A stretch of 64,000 nucleotides of DNA from assembly GCA_016858145.1 (NCBI GenBank), contig JAEHOE010000028.1, positions 434,001 through 498,000 of the forward strand, given 5' to 3'. How positions within the stretch are numbered: position 1 is the stretch's first letter; the number at the start of each line of letters is the position of its first letter. The notes under the pieces were generated by a model. That model did no database searches, was not told the origin of the DNA, and saw only the letters and a program-made list of their open reading frames with translations. The stretch comes from Edaphochlamys debaryana (Eukaryota > Chlorophyta > Chlorophyceae > Chlamydomonadales). Positions 12,201 to 23,528 of the stretch are shown in pieces. The position numbers were made by a program, and so were the translations under genes.

Positions 12201-15200
12201 GTGCTCCGCGGCACTCCTGACCGGCTGCGGCCGGGGCTGGAGGAGGCCCACCCCGGCACCTGGGGCCGTCTGCTGCCGGGCGAGGAGCTGCTCAAAGGCG
12301 ACCCCGGGGCCGTCGAGGTGGGTCGTGGGTCATGGGTCATTGGTCATTACATGGAATGAAGGGCCATGGTTACCGGTGTGCGGCGGCGGGTCGGGGGCCG
12401 TCAAGTTTGGAATGGCACGTCTCCGAGGGTGGCGTACAGTGGTCGTGCTGACGGGCCTCGAAAGCTGCACTCGCACGCATGGTGCATGGGCCTGACGTTT
12501 CCGGGGCTCAAGCTGCCGGCCCTCCGCACGCTTCGTGGGCGCGCCCTGGGGTGCTGTCACGGCACGTTAAGAGCAAGCTTGCCTAGCCACTGCTTCTCCG
12601 CACGCTCCTCGCCAGGGCGGGTGACGCCGCTGCGCCTCCTCTCGTTTCGTCCCCGGTCCCCGCAGGCCGCCCGGATGAGCTGCATCGGGCTTGCCTGCTT
12701 GGAAGGGACGCAGTACACGCTGGCGGACCTGAGCCTGGGCTTGTGCGTGGCGGCAGGCTCGGCGGCGCACGCACGCCTGGTCGGTGGCGCCGCTTGCCGC
12801 CCCATGACGGCGGCGAGGGAGGGAGCGGCGGACCTGGTGGAGATATGGGGCGCGGCGCTTCAAACCGGCTGGAGACTCTTCGGCTGGCTCCATGAGCTGC
12901 TGCCCCTGGGGAGCCTGGCCCCACAGCCGACCTGGACCTGCGCGCCTCGCGCCAACCGCCACGGCACGCCCGGCTCGTCCAGCTCGTCCAACAGCCAGCC
13001 GTACGGTCAGCCGTACTCGAGCGATGCTGGAGCAGCGGCGTCACAGCGCGGCCTGGCGGACGCGCTTGCGCACTTCGTGTGCCTCTACCCAGAGTCGTCA
13101 CAGCTGCTGATGCACCTTTTCTTCGCAACGCGTAACGCGTACGAAGAAGCCTGCCACCGGGAGGCGGGCAACGCATCTGAGGCTGACCAGTCTCGTCGCG
13201 AGGTCCGAGAGAGAATCTCGAAGCTAGCAGCTATAGCGCTCCACACCCTGGCTCCTCCTGCCCGCGAGCGCTACAGCCAGCGCGCGGTCTCGGTCGCCGT
13301 GGAACTGTGTGCACGTGACGGCTTTGCGCTGTACGACAGCAGCGCCGGCACCGGCGCCGTACGCGGCGCGGCCGAGGAGGATCTGTCTCAGAGCCCCTCC
13401 GACTCCGCCGGGGGTGGAGTGGCCCAGGCTGCGGCTGTGGGCCCGCAGATGCCCGTGTACGGTCCCAGCAGCAATGAGGCACAGCGGTTGGGTGCGTTGC
13501 TAAGGGTGGCGGGCAGCAGTCCCGTACTGTGGGCAGAGCACACGTTCAAGCCGCCGGGCCCGCCGCCGCCCCAGTCGGTGGCCGTGGACGGCGCCGCGCA
13601 CACAAGCCTGCTCCTGTGCTTGCTGAGCGTCCTGAGCTTGGCAGAGCCGGGCAAAGGTAATTATCCCAACGCGCTGGCTTTCACTCCCGTGGTGTTGCCC
13701 GGCGCCGGAGGCTGCGCACGAGCAGGCGTGGAGGCCGGCGGGGCAGCGGCTGGCATCAGTGCTGCGCCGAAGAGCAAGGGGCAGCCGGCAGGGGTGAGTT
13801 GAGGGTAGGGATGAGTACCTTGACTGCGCTGAGTACCGGTAGGGGTGGAGTAGCACTGGCATGCGCGGAGCTTGGCTGAAGTGCGTGCGCCCGCGTCGTG
13901 TCCTCATCACCTCTTCTGCACCCTGCTGCTGCGGCCCCTGCAGGGTGCTGAGGGCGGGGCGTCACGGGTACTCCTGAAAGACATCCAGGCGAGCCTGGGC
14001 TGGGATACTTTGACCTGAAAGGCGCGAAGGGTGTGGGACGCTCGCTCACAGGCCAAGTGTAACCAGCCACCTGATTAGGGTAGGGCACCGGGCATGGGCC
14101 TGATTAGCGACTGGCAGACGTAGAGCTGTGGCGTGGATCTGGATCGAAGCTCTTTCGCACCTAGCGGCCTGCCACCAAGAATGGGCCCTTGAGTTCGATC
14201 CTTAACCCTAGGCTTATGGGGAGGCCCGGCATGAAACCCCACCTTGCGGGCTATTAGCAAGAGCCTTCCAGCGCCTGAGCCGCATCTCTACCCTTTTCGT
14301 GTTGCAGGTGGGCTGCCTGCCATTCGCCAGCGGCCTCCACAAGGACAAGTACCAGTGGGACCTCCTGCTTCGCTTCATGCCGAGGCTCACTTCCGCCTCC
14401 GCCTCGGCCAAGTACGTGTCCTCACGCCCCATGCTCTCCTCCGCAACCTCTTCCTGCAATTGAGAATCCAGGCAGCATTCTTGCTCTCTAGCTCTGAGGG
14501 CAACGTTTCTGGCCCTCAGTACTTGCTGTGGGGACCTTCCCGTCCCGGTTGGCATGAAGTGAAAGGCTCGATGCTTGGGGATTGCGGCTTGGGACTTGAC
14601 ACCATTTACCGGTTGGCCTCCCTACAGGAACCGCGCCGTCCAGGTGGCACTGGTCCTCGAGGGACTGCTGAAGCGGGGCCTGGGCGCTGCCTGGATCTCC
14701 GGCGTGGGGGTGGAGGGCATCCATGCGGCCCTGCTGGTGGCGGCCGAGGTGAGCGCGTGGGTGCTGACGTGGAGCGGCGCGGGACGGATGGCTTCGAGAT
14801 GGCCGTCGTAGGAATGTGGCTCGGGTCCCTGTCCTGTCGGCTGACGCAACCCCCTCGCCGAACTGATCTGCCGCACTGATCTGCCGTACGCAGGTACGGC
14901 AGGCGATGCTCGACGTCGGCCGCGACTGCTGTGTGATGGTACCTCACGTCGAGTGGAAGACGGTGAAGGAGCTCGCCGCTGAGGCCGCCTCGCAAGCTAA
15001 GCCCAGACCAGAACGCAACGGCGCCACCAGCGAGGCCTCCGCCCCCGAAGATTCCGACCCGTCGGCACGAGCCTCAAGTGCGCTGCGTCAACTCACGGAC
15101 ACGGCTTGCTTGTGTCGGGACCTTGCTCTTTTGGCTCGGTATCGAGGCGCGCGGTGCGCTGCGGACGAGCACCCAACGGACGTGGACACCAAGGTTGGCG

Positions 15201-15427
15201 CTCTCCAGAAGCTCGAGGCGGAGGTCCTTGGCCTGCTGCAGCAGGAGGGCGGGCCCCTGCGCGAGGGGCTGCAAGTGGATCTGCGGGTCATGGAGTGCGC
15301 CCCGGGGCGGCCGGGGGAGCTGGTGTTCCCGGCCGTGGGGAAGCAGGTGGCGGCCGGGTCGTGCTTGGCCAAGGCAAGGGCGGAGCGGAAGGCGGGCAAG
15401 GGCGGGGGCAAGGGCGCTAGGCGGTGA
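9267..15427 (+). CDS. Tandem family unit 2, unrecognised 1,416-aa protein
   Basis: Ten exons: 9267-9782, 9929-10426, 10542-10685, 10881-11080, 11357-12317, 12666-13793, 13944-13988, 14308-14411, 14628-14748, 14894-15427. This is the most typical copy. The start MFGALHEHRRRHLIV matches the other copies. Residues 1-172 hold the N-terminal helix and conserved block. Residues 173-338 are helical and Ala/Leu-rich (DDWLEYVGCL...LEGLRGLVEELRPGL). Residues 339-386 carry EPWGGEGQGPEP. Residues 387-773 carry LLHFAICHGPI, YVKEAELMR, RCCLFDALFWPAGRSSGAA, ELPWLAWLGRQGLL and TWGRLLPGEELL. Residues 774-1149 carry PTWTCAPRANRHG and QSVAVDGAAHTSLLL. Residues 1150-1416 are the conserved C-terminal module ending in a Gly/Lys/Arg-rich tail. 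The intron after 13988 begins GCGAGC, a GC-AG donor. Closest sibling overall is unit 3. Function unknown. Confidence 0.87.
9444..9540 (+). repeat. 97-nt conserved coding block, copy in unit 2
   Basis: Differs from the other four copies by one base, a synonymous GCA for GCC alanine codon at about position 9506. The upstream 18 bases are also shared with units 3 and 4. Confidence 0.9.
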
Positions 15428-16225
15428 GGACAAAGGCGTATTCAAGACGGCTCATCGGATTGATGGATGGGTTATTCATTATATTCTTGCAGCCAGCCCT
15501 TCATCTGCAGTATTATCATTCAGGGTTACATTAAGATGGGGAGGCACTCATTCATGGCTGGAATGCCGAGTACCTCAGTTCTGCGCCGAAGGTGAGGTAC
15601 CCGTTGCCCTAGCCTAAAACCGCCTTCCTCAAATTTTGCTGTGGGTGGGTTACCGATGCTCATGAATGTGGGATAGGCGCAGGATGCAGCCGTACTTCAA
15701 CGCTGAGGCCCGAAAGGCCGAGCCATGGCGGATGGATCCTGATAGATGGCGTGACGTGAGGGAAGGACAGACTTGTGCCAGCACTACTAGGCGCGGCTGT
15801 TTATGCATGGTGAGGCAGATTCCTGTATACCCAAGTCTGTTAGCGCTATGGCTATGTCTGGTAAGGGGCATGCAAGGCTAGAGCGGGATGAGCCGCGGGG
15901 CAGGAGGATGGGCCGGAGTGAAACCCCGGCACGGCACGGCACGAGAACTGAGCATGGACTGTTTGACATCATCGCGTGGGCAAGCACATGAGTACAGTTG
16001 TTGCACCCTCGCCCAGAGAGCACAAAGCGCCACAAAGCCCGAGCATTCCGCGTTACGTGCAGAGTCAGTACAGTGGGTCAGACAGCTCCCAGGCCTTCGC
16101 TGTTGCGCCCAACTTGCTTACAAACGAGTGCACCTAGCGTGTGTAACAAGCATGACACATGAACCCGCTCCCGGCGCTACGCACGAAACTGTCCTGGCGT
16201 AAAGCCTCCGTTAGCGCTTGGCCCC
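15428..16225 (+). other. Intergenic, units 2-3
   Basis: No gene recognised. Relatively AT-rich just after the unit 2 stop (15460-15640), consistent with a 3' UTR. No clear promoter motif near the unit 3 start. Confidence 0.5.
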
Positions 16226-19200
16226 ATGCTTGCAGCCCTTCAGCAGCAACGCAGGAGAAAGATGGTTCTAGCAGAGCTGCTGGATGAGATGCAACGCGTG
16301 GTCATTGACCGCAAAATGGCCACAGCCAACCGCGAGGCGGCAGACGAGTCCTCAGACGATGTGGATAAGGAAACTGACATCGTTGCAAGGGTAAAGGCGG
16401 CGGTGGACCTGGCGACTCAGCCGGGCTCGGCGGCAGGTCGGCTGTCGCGCCCCCAGCTGCAGGCGCTGGCCCACCTCCGCCGCTGCGCCCCCACGGCCAC
16501 GGCCCTCTCGGCCCGCGGCCGTCGCTCGGGCGTGGGCTTCATCCTCGCGACCGCCTCGGGCGCAGGGGGCGGGGGCGGCGGGCCGCCGAGCGCAGCCCCG
16601 CCCAGCGGCCCCACCCCTGCCGGCCCCTCCCGCCCCTGCGGAGGCGGCTGGTGCAAGCGCCTGCCCTGGCCCCAGCCGGCCGGAGCCGAAGCTGCTGCGA
16701 GCCCCGACGTCAACAGCGAAGGGGTGGCACGCGGCTGGGCCCCTTACGTGTGGCGCCAGCCGGTTGGAGGGATCTCGCAGGTAAGCCAGGCCTTCCCGCA
16801 CGGAAAATGGAGGACATTCCCGTGGCTCTCTCCCCACCCCACCGCGAGCGTCTATGGTTTCTTGTCATGTGTCATGTGTCCAGCTGCTACTGCTCACGCG
16901 CACTCTGCCCGTCCATCCCCCTCCCCCGCAGGCGCTTCCGCGGCTCGAGGTCGACCCGTCCCTGCCCCCAGCAGACCCCAGCACCCCCGACTCCTGGTGC
17001 AACTTCCTCGGCTGCCTTCACGGGGCCTGGAACGACGCCCGCGGCTGCCGTTCCAACTGGAGGACGCGCCGCGAAGTGAACGCCGCTGCGTGCGCGGCAG
17101 CGCACGGCTTGGCCTCGGAGGCCATGGCCTGGGTGCTGGGCCTTGAGGCGGAGGAGCGGGGCCGCCTCGCGGAGCCCCTGCTAGCGGAAGCCTGCGCTGC
17201 TGCAGAGGCAGACGAGGCGCGGCTCGCGGCAGTGCTGAAGCAGCTGGGGGTCGGCGGCCGGGAGATGGACCTCTGGACGTACTGCTATGACCGGGACGTG
17301 GAGGGGCGGCGGGGTCTGGTGGAGCAGCTTCGGCCGGGGCTGGCGGGCAAGTCGGTCGGGTGGGACTCGCTCCTGGCGATGGCGGAGGCGGACGCCTCAG
17401 ATTCGGAGGCGTACGAAGGAGCGGAAGAGGTACGCAGGAGCGTCTTTGTCAGGGGGTGCCGTGCACCGGCGAAAGCGAGGCTTGGGCCGGGGGCCTGAAC
17501 GGCAGGTCCTGGGAGTTGCTCATGTGCTTCATGGATGGGGCCTTGGCCGCCTGAGCCTGCGGATTGCTCCCTCTGGCTTTGCACCCACCTTGCCGTGTGT
17601 TGCCCACCCATCCGCGCACTCTTCCCTGGGACCAGGTGCTTGTGGCGGCGGTGTGCGGGCTGATGCTCCTGGCCCACATCCCCAGCTCCGCCCTGGAGCC
17701 GTGGGGAGGCGAGGGCCAGGGCCTGGAGCCGATGGCGTGCGCTGGAGTGGCTCTGCAACGCGCTTACCTGCAGAACTGGGTGCGTGGGTTCTCCTTGTGG
17801 GGGCCCTCATGCCTGCGCAGCTTGCCGAGCCAAATCAAGCTCTGCATCAGCAGAGAACGCCCTGCCGAAGCGGCATGCTCTTCGCTCCTTGCGAGTGGTG
17901 CCCCTCACACCGCATGCCCTCATGCCATACACACCACATGCCCCACATCCCCCTCATGCCCCTCCACGCAGCTCGCAAAGCCGGCCGCTCCAGGCGCCGA
18001 TGCGTGGGCCCAGCGCTCTGCCGTGACGGCCCCCGCCCTGCTGCACTTTGCGTCCTGCCACGGCCCCATCACGTCCGAGCACCCCGAGGAGCCGCCGGCC
18101 GACCGCTACGGCCCCGACCACCTCGAGTGGCTCAACCGGGAGATGCACTACCGGGGGCCCGCCTACCTCAAGGAGGCCGAGCTCATGCGGTGCGTGAAGG
18201 GCGTGAAGCGTAGAGGGCGTGAGGGGCAGAGGGCGCGAGCCCGGTGCAAGGAAGACGAGCTCAAGCGGTGTGGGGTCGCGGCAGGGGTGCAGGCCGGTGG
18301 ATGTGGGTCATGCAGGATTGGTGCACGCAGAGGGCTGGGCGACCCGCAGCGGGCCGGGGCCGATCGGTCTGACAGTACGACACGTACCATTTGCTTGCCT
18401 GCGCAGGGCTGTCCTCGCGTACATGTACGGCTCTCAGGGCGCTGACGCCGCAGCGCCGGCAGCGGCGGGGCCCACGGACGAGGAGCTGCGCGCCCTGGCA
18501 CGGGAGGCGGCGCTGCTGTCCTGGGCGTGCTTTGCGGCCCGGAGCCCTGACAGCGAGTCCGGGGTTGCGGACCTGGTCCGGACCGCGCCTGCCCGCGTGT
18601 CCGCGCTGCTCTGCAAGCCGTACCAGGGGGATCCCAACGGGTCCGATGTGTCGGACGGCGAGGACAGCGAGGGTAGCGTGTTCGAGGACGGGGTGCAGTT
18701 CGCCGCCGGCGGCGCGCGCCGGGGCCTTGACGCGAGGCCTGGGGATAGGAGTCAGGGCGACGCACGGCCCTTCGCCTCCTTCTCTCCCAGCTCTGCGCGC
18801 GCGCCCTCCGGGCCCCGCTGCTGCCTGTTCGATGCGCTGTTCTGGCCGGCGGGGCGGAGCTGCGGCGCAGCCGCCTGCCATACCCCTGGTGCAGCCTCGG
18901 CGGGTGCTGGGGCCAGTGCTGCTGGTGTCAACGGCGCTGCTACCACCCCCGATGCGCCCGAGCCGTGGGAGGCGGAGCTGCCGTGGCTGGCGTGGCTGAT
19001 GCGGCAGGGGCTGCTGGAGGCGCCGGCCCCAGCACAGGCCGAAGCCCAGGCCGATCTCCTGACTTCGGTGCTCGAGGGGACGGCCGCTTGCTCGCAGCTG
19101 GAGGCCGCGAGGGGGGCCGCGGCGTCGCGCGCGGCGCAGTGGATTCGGGACGCTGAGGCTGACATGGAGGCGGAGACCGCAGGCCTCTCCGACTACATCC

Positions 19201-22200
19201 TTGAGCTCCCTGTGCTGGAGCAGCTGCTCATGACGCTGACCGGCAGCGGTGTGCACCCTGCCCTGCTTGAGGTGCAAATCGCGCTGCTGCAGCCCGCGCT
19301 GCTCACGGAGTACCCGGAGACGTGGGGCCGCCTGCTTCAGGGCCCGGAGCTGGCGGCGGGCGACCCCGCGGCCGTCGAGGTGGGTCGTGGGTCACGGGCC
19401 ATGAGGTGTTTCGAAGGGTCATGGTTACTGGTATGCGGCGGGTAGAGGGCCACTTGTAAGGAATGGCACGTTTCAAAGGTTGGCGCACGTTGGTCGTGCT
19501 GACGGGGCTCGTGAGCTGCACCCACATGCATGATGCAAAGGCATGGGTCGAGCCAGCCGAGTGCGGCTACTGAGGCGAGGCCCTTGGCTTTAGTCTTGCA
19601 CCCCATCTCCCGGCAACTTGTGACGCCCCGGCTCCCTTCCCTCTGCCCCCTCCGCCCCTTTGCCAGGTCGCCCGCCTGGCGTGCATGGGGCTGCTGTGCC
19701 TGCACGGACGGCTGGAGGGCCTCGAGTCCCTCAGCCTCGGCTTCTGCGCGGCCGGGGGCTGGGCCGCACAAGCGCACTTGCTGCGCTGCGGCCTGGACCC
19801 CGGCCCGCTGGGCGTGGCGGATACGACGGCGACGGGCGGCTCCGAGGAGGGTTGGGCAAAGGGGTTCCAGAGCGGCCTCCTGGTCATCACCTGGCTCCAC
19901 CAGCTGCTGCCCCTGGGGACCCTGGCCCCGCGGCCGACCTGGACCTGCGCGCCTCGCGCCAACCGCCACGGCACGCCCAGCTCGTCCACCTCGTCCAGCT
20001 CGTCAAACGGTCAGTGCGGCTCGTCCCACGAGCACGCCGACGGCGCGGGCTTATGCCAAGCTGGCGCAGCTGAGGCGTCGCAGCGCGGCCTCGCACGTGC
20101 GATTGCCCACGTGGCGTCGTTGTCGACGGAGGTGCCGTACATGCTCATGCACCTCTACGCCGCGATCGTGTACATGAGCGAAGCGCGGCGCTACGGGACA
20201 GCCGGCGACACGCACCGCGAGCGAGAGGCAGCCCGGCAGGCGGACCATCGCATCCGCAAGCTGGGGCAGATCTTGCTTGATTCCATGGATCCCGCCGCTC
20301 GCGATCGGTACGGCATGCAAGCGCTGCAGGCTGCCGTACAGTGGTGCGCGCGGGACGGTTTCGCGCTTGAGTCGGGCGGCGGCCTAGCTCAGAGCCCGCC
20401 TGACGCGACACCGGCGGGCGGCGAGAGCCAGGGGCCGCAGCAGGTTGAGCTGTCGGGCTCAGCCCCCGACTCCACTCCCGCAGTTTCCGCCCCGGGCCCA
20501 CGGCTGCTAGTGTACGGCCCTGACAGCACTGAGGCAGAGCGCCTGAGCGCTTTCTTGCTCGTGGGCGGCAGCAGTGTCGCGTTCTGGGAGAAGCAGCTGC
20601 CCAGGCTGCCGTGGCCACCGCCGCCCCAATCGCTGGTGGTGGAGGGGCCTGCGCATGCAAGCCTGCTCCTCGGCGTGTTCCACGAGGTGACTAAGACCGA
20701 CTACAGCAACGAAAAGTTTCCTCACGCCGTCGCGTTTCTGCCGGAGCTACTGCCGAGCTGCGGCGGTGGCACAGGTGGTGGCACAGGGGCTGCCGCTGCC
20801 AACGGTGCCGCGCGGAAAGGCCCGGGCCGGCCTGCAGGAGTGAGTGGGCCGATGCACGTATGCAGGCGTGGGCCCGGCAAGGCTCGCCTGTGATGTAACC
20901 CATGTTGCTGTTTACGTCACCAGCTGACACATGTCTGCTCACGACATGTCCCGATCCCTAGGGAACTGACGGCGGGACGACCCGAGTGCTGCTCAAGGAC
21001 ATCCAGGTGGGGCCCCCGGCTCACTTCGCGAAGGCAGGGCGTGCCGTGCTGTGAGCGCTCAGTGCAAGGAGCTAGGCGGCATGCGCTCTGAGGACCAGAG
21101 GGGCTGATCGTGGCCTGATGCATCAGGTTGCATGTAGGCTTCTTGTGGGGCTGCCGTCGGGGACCCCAGTCTGGGAAGGGAAACACAACATGACTGCGTC
21201 TTGTGAGAGGGGTTAGTCTGTGCCCCCTGACCGCATGACCCTGGCCCGCGCAGGTGGGCTGCCTGCCCTCCAAGAACGGCCTCCACAAGGACAAGTACCC
21301 CTGGACGCTCATGAACCGCTTCACGCCCAAGCTCACAGCGGCCTCGACCTCCGCCAAGTGAGCTACTGTCTGTGCCGTGCTTGGCCTTGCGCCCTCTCAG
21401 CGGTACTGAGAACAGGAAGGGGCCCCGGCATCAACTCCGTGATGCATTTCACCTGGGACTTTCCTGCAGCATTGGGCCCACAGCTTGAACCCCTTTCTGA
21501 TGGAGTGCAGAAGCTTGACGCACCCCGCTTCTTCCCTTGCAGGAACCGCGCCGTCCAGGTGGCGTGGGTCCGCGAGGCCCTGGTGGAGCGGGGCCTGGGC
21601 GCTGTGTGGATCGTGGGCGTGGGGGTGGAGGGCATCCATGCGGCCCTGCTGGTGGCGGCCGAGGTGAGCGCGAGGCGGAACCGGGCAGGGAGAAGCAAGG
21701 GATTGCTCGCAAAGACCGCTGTTGCATGGTTGCGTGGTGGAGGGGAGCAGCCAGGGTGTGCGATCCCTGATCAAGCAACATCTGGGAAGCCCAAGCCAGC
21801 GGCAAGAACAGGACCCGGGCAGACAGTGTGTATGGTGTCGGTTTGCATCAACGCCGCCGCGTCGACGGGGCTGCTGCTTGGCCCAAGCCACTTCAGACAC
21901 GGGTGGCTGCGGTGTTCGGGCTGGAATGAGGGACCGCGGAGCGGCCGTCCTGTACGGCGGCCCTCCCCAGTGCACCACATGCAAGTCCTGGACCCCCACC
22001 GACTCCCACTGCCAACGCTGGGTCCCCCCCTTCGGTCCCCCTCTCTCCCCCCTCCGGTCCCCCCCTCTCCCACCTCAGATGCGGCAGGACATGCTGCGCC
22101 TGGGCCGGGACTGCTGCGCGGTGGTGGCCCACGTCAGCTACAGCACCGTCAAGGAGCTGGCCAACGAAGCATCGCGGACGAAACCCAAACAGAAACCCAG

Positions 22201-22615
22201 CAGCTCGGCGGCCACCGCCCCGCCCGACAGCGCTGGGCCCGCCGACCCCGTCGGTGCGGCCGTGGAGGCCGTGGCCGCGCTGGCTTCAGGCGCCTGCCAC
22301 TGCCGGAACTTCGCCGTGTGGTCGCGTCTCGCGGGCACGGGCCATGCGGCGGACCTGTACCCAGAGCACGTGGAGACGGAGCTCGACGGCCTCCGCCGGG
22401 CCGAGGCGGAGGTCCTTGGCCTGCTGCAGCAGGAGGGCGGGCCCCTGCGTGAGGGGCTGCAAGTGGAGCTGCGGGTCATGGAGTGCGCCCCGGGGCGGCC
22501 GGGGGAGCTGGTGTTTCCGGCCGCGGGGCAGCAGGTGGCGGCCGGGTCTTGCTCGGCCAAGGCCCGGGCGGAGCGGAAGGCGGCCAAGGGCGGGGGCAAG
22601 GGCGCTAGGCGGTGA
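16226..22615 (+). CDS. Tandem family unit 3, unrecognised 1,455-aa protein
   Basis: Ten exons: 16226-16780, 16932-17429, 17636-17779, 17972-18189, 18407-19379, 19667-20839, 20962-21006, 21254-21357, 21543-21663, 22079-22615. The start MLAALQQQRRRKMVLAELL aligns with the siblings. Segment order is as in unit 2: conserved block (residues about 75-107), helical exon 2 (186-351), EPWGGEGQGLEP exon (352-399), LLHFASCHGPI and RCCLFDALFWPAG (400-796), PRPTWTCAPRANRHG and SLVVEGPAHASLLL (797-1187), C-terminal module (1188-1455). An acidic stretch (SDVSDGEDSEGSVFEDG) lies in exon 5, as in unit 2 at the same place. The intron after exon 5 is alignable with that of unit 2, indicating a recent common origin or conversion. 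The last exon ends in a Lys/Gly/Arg-rich tail nearly identical to that of unit 2. Function unknown. Confidence 0.87.
16442..16538 (+). repeat. 97-nt conserved coding block, copy in unit 3
   Basis: Identical to the unit 1, 4 and 5 copies. The preceding N-terminal coding sequence of this unit (16226-16420) shows only weak similarity to them. Confidence 0.9.
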
Positions 22616-23528
22616 ATACGTGTTGGTCGTGTGCCATTTGCCTTGCTTGCGGAGTAGGGCTGGCGCGTGTATAACGCGCAACGCGTTGTCTTTGATGCCA
22701 TGAACTGCGTTTGTGTGGGCTCTTTGGCATATGCACATTGATGCGGGGGCGGGGCCGGAACTGGGTCGCGTTGGGCGTTGATCTTGATGCTGGAACCTAT
22801 AGTAAGATCAGAGGAAGAAGTTTGAGCGTCGTCGACGGAAAAGGCGGTTTGAACCTTAGTGCGGGCCTGGTCACATTGGCGATGCAGGCGCGCAGGGTGG
22901 CCTGGAGCCATTTTGGGCAATGTACGGCTTCTGCGTCAGGGCTGGAACTTGCATCGCTGCTGTGCAGTCATTGACACTTTATTGGCACACCAGGGACTCG
23001 GTCAACGGGGTACGGCTACATAGTAGATGAGAGATGGAGATTACACAGCATGGGGGTGGGGGCGTCCAGGCACGGAGATGGCCATGGTGGATGGCGAGCG
23101 AGGGACGCGGGGGGCTAGCAGTCCCGACCTGATGGCTGTGTACTGATAGGCATAGGATGGTACTGAGGGGGCGTGTGTGAGTAACGCGTGCTAACTCGCG
23201 GGAAAATCGGCGGGTGTGCTGGCTGCTGGGGCCGCGGGGTAATGGGGTGTGCCGACGATCGCTGCCGCATGCGACCTTGCGATACTTGAAGCCCTCTCTC
23301 CTCTGTCGTGCTTACCACACAATTCCAAACGCATAGCTATGCAGGATTCTGCTCAGGGCTTTCTCAACCTGCCCGCGAGGAGCATTCGCACTTCTCTTCC
23401 GTCGCGCTTGGGGCCTCGGAGCAGCTGCCAAGGCTCTGTATTAAGAGTCCCTTCTACATGATACCAGCCTCAGCTGCCCGCGTTGACTTTTGGCCCTAAG
23501 CGCGGGATCTCCCGCGCGGCTTGGCGCC
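22616..23528 (+). other. Intergenic, units 3-4
   Basis: No gene recognised. Short ORFs here have no family similarity. An in-frame upstream ATG at 23490 precedes the chosen unit 4 start. Confidence 0.5.
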
